This document shows, one piece after another, positions 7,212 through 9,392 of a DNA stretch of 9,392 nt (its first letter is position 1; every line of letters starts with the position of its first letter). The notes under the pieces were generated by a model. It had not been told where the DNA came from. It did no database searches and worked only from the letters and a program-made list of their open reading frames with translations. The DNA lies in assembly GCA_030610965.1 (NCBI GenBank), contig JAUWQU010000084.1, positions 1-9,392 on the forward strand, in the 5' to 3' direction. A program made the translations under genes and the position numbers. Origin of the DNA: Phycisphaerae bacterium. GTDB taxonomy: Bacteria > Planctomycetota > Phycisphaerae > SM23-33.

Positions 7212-8417
7212 TTACTTGAGCAACTCTGCCATGGCCCTGCCCATCGACTGGCCCATCTCGTAGTAGCTTCGGCCGGAGCCATTGTAGTGGTATCGCTTGT
7301 CGGAGGTGTAAGCCAGTTCCTTTTTGTACTTCTGCACCCAGTTGATCTGGAAGAACTTGCCCGGGGTGATCCGCGTGGGGTCATCGGCGGGCTTTGCCTC
7401 GTTGGCCTTTCCCAACTTGCGGAACGCATCCCATTTGCTCTGCATGTCGTAAGGGCCTTTGTGCCAGCAATGCGCCGTTTTGGCAAGGCGGACGTTATCC
7501 TTGAACTCGGGAATCGCGGCGATCTCGGCCTGCTGCTTGCGGAACGTGGCGACCCAGCCTTCGGCCCCGGGGCCATCGGTGCCCAACTCGCCGATAACGA
7601 ACGGCATCTTCGGCGTCTTGAGGTCCTTGCGGATGTCGCGGATGAAGTGGCTCATCTGCTCGACGTAATCGGGATTGCCGCCGCCGACCCCGTCATTCCA
7701 GCCCTGGAACCAGATGAAGCCGGCGATCTCGTAGCCCTGCCCATCATCGTAGTCGGGGAAGTACTTCTTGATGTCGCCGAGCACCTTCTGGGTCTCGGAG
7801 AGGATCTTGCGGTAGTCCGAGCCGTAGCCGGCCTTGAGGGATTCGAAGGTCACTTCGGCATCGGGCTTCTTCGCCTTGATGGCGGCCAGTTGGGCCTTGA
7901 CCTGCTCGTCGGTGGGCATGGCGCTGGGCGGGCGGAAGGAGTACTTCACGGCCCGGCCGCCCCAGCACGCCTTGATCAGCAGCACCTGCTGGTCGCAATG
8001 GTCGCCCAGGGCCATCCCGATGCCCAGTTCCGGGCCGATGGTCTTGACCGGGATCCTCTTGCGGTTCTCGTCGCGGGCCTGCTTCGGGCTGCCGAAACCG
8101 ACCGAAAGCGGGCCGTAGGCCGGAACGGCGCGGGCTTTGTCCTTGCGGTCCAGGTAGGTGACCCACACGTCATCGCGCACGAGCCACTTGCCGTCGGGCT
8201 TGAGGTGCTTGAATTGCTCGTGCGTATTCGGATCGTCGATGACCGCGTCAAGCGTGCTGACCACGGCCTTGCCTTCCATGTTCGACTGGCCCGACAGGAT
8301 GAACACCTTCACGGGGCCCTTGGCCTTGCCGGCCGCGCGGGCGCCGGCGGCTGTCAGCGAAAGGATGCTTGCCAGTACTACCAGGGATGCGAACATCGCG
8401 TTTCGTGCGTGAGTCAC
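7212..8417 (-). CDS. Secreted SGNH esterase, sialate O-acetylesterase domain only
   Basis: This 401-aa protein has a GTG start, a signal peptide (hydrophobic 8-24, likely cleavage after ARA, 28) and one SGNH esterase domain. Motifs: VFILSGQSNMEGK with nucleophile Ser45, IGPELGIGMALGD (127-139), KACWGGRAV (149-157), GFIWFQGWNDG (233-243) and DKRYHYNGSG near the end, giving Asp373 and His377 as the probable acid and base. In place of the QGE seen in the neighbouring esterase it has QGW. The open frame continues upstream to 8732, but that part overlaps the 96-aa gene and is composition shadow; a perfect AAGGAG at 8425-8430 fixes the GTG at 8417. No LamG domain is attached. Likely role: removing acetyl groups from an extracellular polysaccharide together with the next gene; substrate not known. 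Confidence 0.88.
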   Translation of the reverse strand: MTHARNAMFASLVVLASILSLTAAGARAAGKAKGPVKVFILSGQSNMEGKAVVSTLDAVIDDPNTHEQFKHLKPDGKWLVRDDVWVTYLDRKDKARAVPAYGPLSVGFGSPKQARDENRKRIPVKTIGPELGIGMALGDHCDQQVLLIKACWGGRAVKYSFRPPSAMPTDEQVKAQLAAIKAKKPDAEVTFESLKAGYGSDYRKILSETQKVLGDIKKYFPDYDDGQGYEIAGFIWFQGWNDGVGGGNPDYVEQMSHFIRDIRKDLKTPKMPFVIGELGTDGPGAEGWVATFRKQQAEIAAIPEFKDNVRLAKTAHCWHKGPYDMQSKWDAFRKLGKANEAKPADDPTRITPGKFFQINWVQKYKKELAYTSDKRYHYNGSGRSYYEMGQSMGRAMAELLK

Positions 8418-8424
8418 GGTGAGT

Positions 8425-8430
8425 CTCCTT
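8425..8430 (-). promoter_or_regulatory. Ribosome binding site that sets the GTG start of the 401-aa esterase
   Basis: On the minus strand AAGGAG is followed after 7 bases (ACTCACC) by GTG at 8417-8415. The first ATG in this frame is codon 8, which would shorten the basic n-region of the signal peptide and leave the AAGGAG 28 bases away. The GTG is therefore the better start. Confidence 0.75.
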
Positions 8431-8460
8431 TTTGGCGCCTGTGCCGATGGGCAGGGGCGT

Positions 8461-8751
8461 CTAGTTCGCCAGCTTGTCGATCTCGGCTTCGACGGCTTTG
8501 AGGGCCGCTTCGAGCTTGGCGAGTTTCTTGTCGATTTCGGGGTTGCCGCCGCGCCTGCTGTGCAGGTCCTTGTCGCTCTGCCGGAGGTCGGCGATAACGG
8601 CGGCGATGCGGGCGGCCTTGTCGCGCTGCAGGACCATGGGGTCGGGCAGGATGTTCGCCAAGCGCAGTGGCGGTTCGGCGGCGTCGGCGGCGGCGCCAAT
8701 GAGCGTAAGCATCGCGGCCGCGAGAATCGCATAGGTCAGGTTGGTCTTCAC
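8461..8751 (-). CDS. Small secreted coiled-coil protein with an esterase-like leader motif
   Basis: This 96-aa protein starts at GTG (8751), with AAGGA nine bases upstream. It has a signal peptide with likely cleavage after ADA (24). The first mature residues, LRLANILPDPMVLQRD (about 29-44), resemble the stretch that opens mature sialate O-acetylesterases (a hydrophobic start followed by MVLQR). The rest departs completely: AARIAAVIADLRQSDKDLH and then a charged heptad-like helix, KKLAKLEAALKAVEAEIDKL, to the C-terminus. No catalytic GQSN motif follows. It may be a remnant of an esterase N-terminus fused to a coiled coil, or a small structural or partner protein for the hydrolases. It lies 43 bp before the 401-aa esterase and 51 bp after the partial gene, consistent with the same transcript. 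Function unknown. Confidence 0.75.
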   Translation of the reverse strand: MKTNLTYAILAAAMLTLIGAAADAAEPPLRLANILPDPMVLQRDKAARIAAVIADLRQSDKDLHSRRGGNPEIDKKLAKLEAALKAVEAEIDKLAN

Positions 8752-8802
8752 CGGTCGCGTTCCTTATCTGAGTCGCTCTGTCGCTGTTTCTTTAAGCGAT
8801 CT

Positions 8803-9392
8803 CTACTTCCGCTTCTTGCGATTGCGAGGCGGCTTGGTCTTGGCCGGGCGGGCTGGGGGGTTCAGACGGCCGATGACCCCTTCCCAGTTCCTGACCTGTT
8901 TCTCGAATTGCTTCCTCTTGCCGGAGTCGGTGGCCTTGGCGAGGTTCGCCTTGGCCCTGGCGAGCTTTTCGGCGAATATGGGCAGGGCGGCCTTGGCGTT
9001 CGGGCCTATCTCGCCCAGCGCGCCGACCGCCATGCCCGCGTTGAAACCATCTTCGCTACGGGATTCTTCGATGAGCGCCTTGACGATGGCCTTGCTGGCG
9101 TCGCCCCGTTTGGCCATGGCCGTCAACGCGTTGCGGAAGCGGTTGCGCCCGAACACGCTTTTCTCGGCCAGGAAGTTCTCGATGGTCTCGGCGGCGTTGT
9201 CCCCGGTCTGCGGCTCTTGCACGTAGCGCAACACGTAGGCCACCCCCGCTCGCACCCACCAGTCATCGTCGTCGGCGCAGGCGTCTCCCTGGCCGTCACT
9301 GTTGCCGTCGCTCTGGCTCGGATTGAAGGTGTCTTTGCAGTTGTCGTCGCAAGCGATCTGTTCACCGCCCGTGCAGGGGGTGTCGTCGGGGT
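8803..9392 (-). CDS. Partial gene: thrombospondin type-3 repeat followed by HEAT-like C-terminus
   Basis: The frame is open from the TAG at 8803-8805 to the window edge, so the start lies outside; an in-frame GTG at 9255 is internal (the Val of WWVR) and should not be taken as the start. The edge-proximal part reads with TSP3 features: DDNCKDTFNPSQSDGN, then DGQGDAC, then a run of four Asp. It then passes straight into WWVRAGVAYVLRYV, similar to the WWVRSAAFVA HEAT segment of the 859-aa protein. Later helices (GFNAGMAVGALGEIGPNAKAAL) also look like HEAT repeats, followed by a charged Ala/Lys-rich helix and a very basic tail PPRNRKKRK. TSP3 repeats bind calcium and are extracellular, so secretion is expected. 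It is the first gene of the minus-strand operon visible here. The missing N-terminus prevents naming the protein. Confidence 0.8.
   Translation of the reverse strand, partial: PDDTPCTGGEQIACDDNCKDTFNPSQSDGNSDGQGDACADDDDWWVRAGVAYVLRYVQEPQTGDNAAETIENFLAEKSVFGRNRFRNALTAMAKRGDASKAIVKALIEESRSEDGFNAGMAVGALGEIGPNAKAALPIFAEKLARAKANLAKATDSGKRKQFEKQVRNWEGVIGRLNPPARPAKTKPPRNRKKRK
9262..9390 (-). repeat. Thrombospondin type-3 repeat segment (calcium-binding)
   Basis: The translated minus strand shows the TSP3 pattern of paired Asp, Cys and Asn-Pro: CDDNCKDTFNPSQSD followed by DGQGDAC and an Asp run, preceded by PCTGGEQIAC. In known TSP3 repeats the Asp side chains coordinate Ca2+ and the cysteines pair. 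At least one complete unit is visible; more may lie beyond the edge. Confidence 0.75.

Larger units (their letters stand above)
2766..9392 (-). other. Probable five-gene operon for extracellular polysaccharide modification
   Basis: Five genes run in the same direction with gaps of 51, 43, 70 and 62 bp and no hairpin with a U-run between them. Each of the four complete genes has its own AAGG-type ribosome binding site and a signal peptide. The two esterases suggest deacetylation of a polysaccharide; the LamG, PDZ, HEAT and TSP3 domains suggest binding or assembly. The promoter is not in the window. Operon structure is inferred from spacing and orientation only. Confidence 0.6.

Noticed and set aside
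7287..8501. 404-codon open frame on the plus strand
   Set aside because: It is antisense to the 401-aa esterase, with no recognisable motif.
8418..8732. N-terminal extension of the 401-aa esterase back to 8732
   Set aside because: The extension is Pro/Ser/Arg-rich and overlaps the 96-aa gene in another frame. The AAGGAG before the GTG at 8417, followed by a signal peptide, marks the real start.
1..9392. CRISPR array, insertion sequence or transposase
   Set aside because: I found no regularly spaced repeats and no transposase or integrase motifs. The only short repeats are those listed.

Overview
The window looks like chromosomal DNA of a GC-rich environmental bacterium, most likely Planctomycetota or a close PVC relative. 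This rests on a run of secreted proteins typical of that group: a large PDZ plus HEAT-repeat protein resembling the DUF6288 family, two sialate O-acetylesterase-type SGNH hydrolases (one with a LamG domain), and a thrombospondin type-3 repeat. Family names come from motif recognition only, with no database search.

Region 1 (1-763) has no convincing protein gene. It holds a strong 12-bp GC hairpin (64-91) that looks like a terminator, possibly at the end of a gene lying mostly outside the window. It also holds a tRNA-Leu(CAG)-like sequence (405-490). The half of this tRNA from the anticodon stem to the 3' end is essentially perfect, while the 5' half is poor, which suggests a recombination (att) remnant or a decayed tRNA. 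A 20-bp dyad and a weak promoter-like pair precede the next gene.

Region 2 (764-2484, + strand) is a complete DarT-DarG toxin-antitoxin pair. DarT is a DNA ADP-ribosyltransferase. DarG has an N-terminal macrodomain that removes ADP-ribose from DNA and a C-terminal domain expected to bind DarT. The genes are 14 bp apart, toxin first. A hairpin with a T5 tail (2616-2655) is a good candidate terminator.

Region 3 (2766-9392, - strand) converges on darTG and contains five genes in one direction with gaps of 43-70 bp, probably one transcription unit. In transcription order they are: a partial gene with a thrombospondin type-3 repeat joined to a HEAT-like C-terminus; a 96-aa secreted coiled-coil protein whose N-terminus resembles the start of sialate O-acetylesterases; a 401-aa SGNH esterase; a 577-aa SGNH esterase-LamG protein; and an 859-aa PDZ/HEAT protein. 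All four with a visible N-terminus have signal peptides. The unit therefore probably acts on acetylated or sulfated polysaccharide outside the cytoplasm; the substrate is inference. The 859-aa protein and the partial first gene share a WWVR-centred HEAT motif and may be distant relatives.

The most notable points are the darTG module beside a broken-looking tRNA-Leu, the TSP3 block abutting a HEAT repeat at the window edge (in a frame with no start codon before the edge), and the 96-aa protein that pairs an esterase-like leader with a coiled coil.
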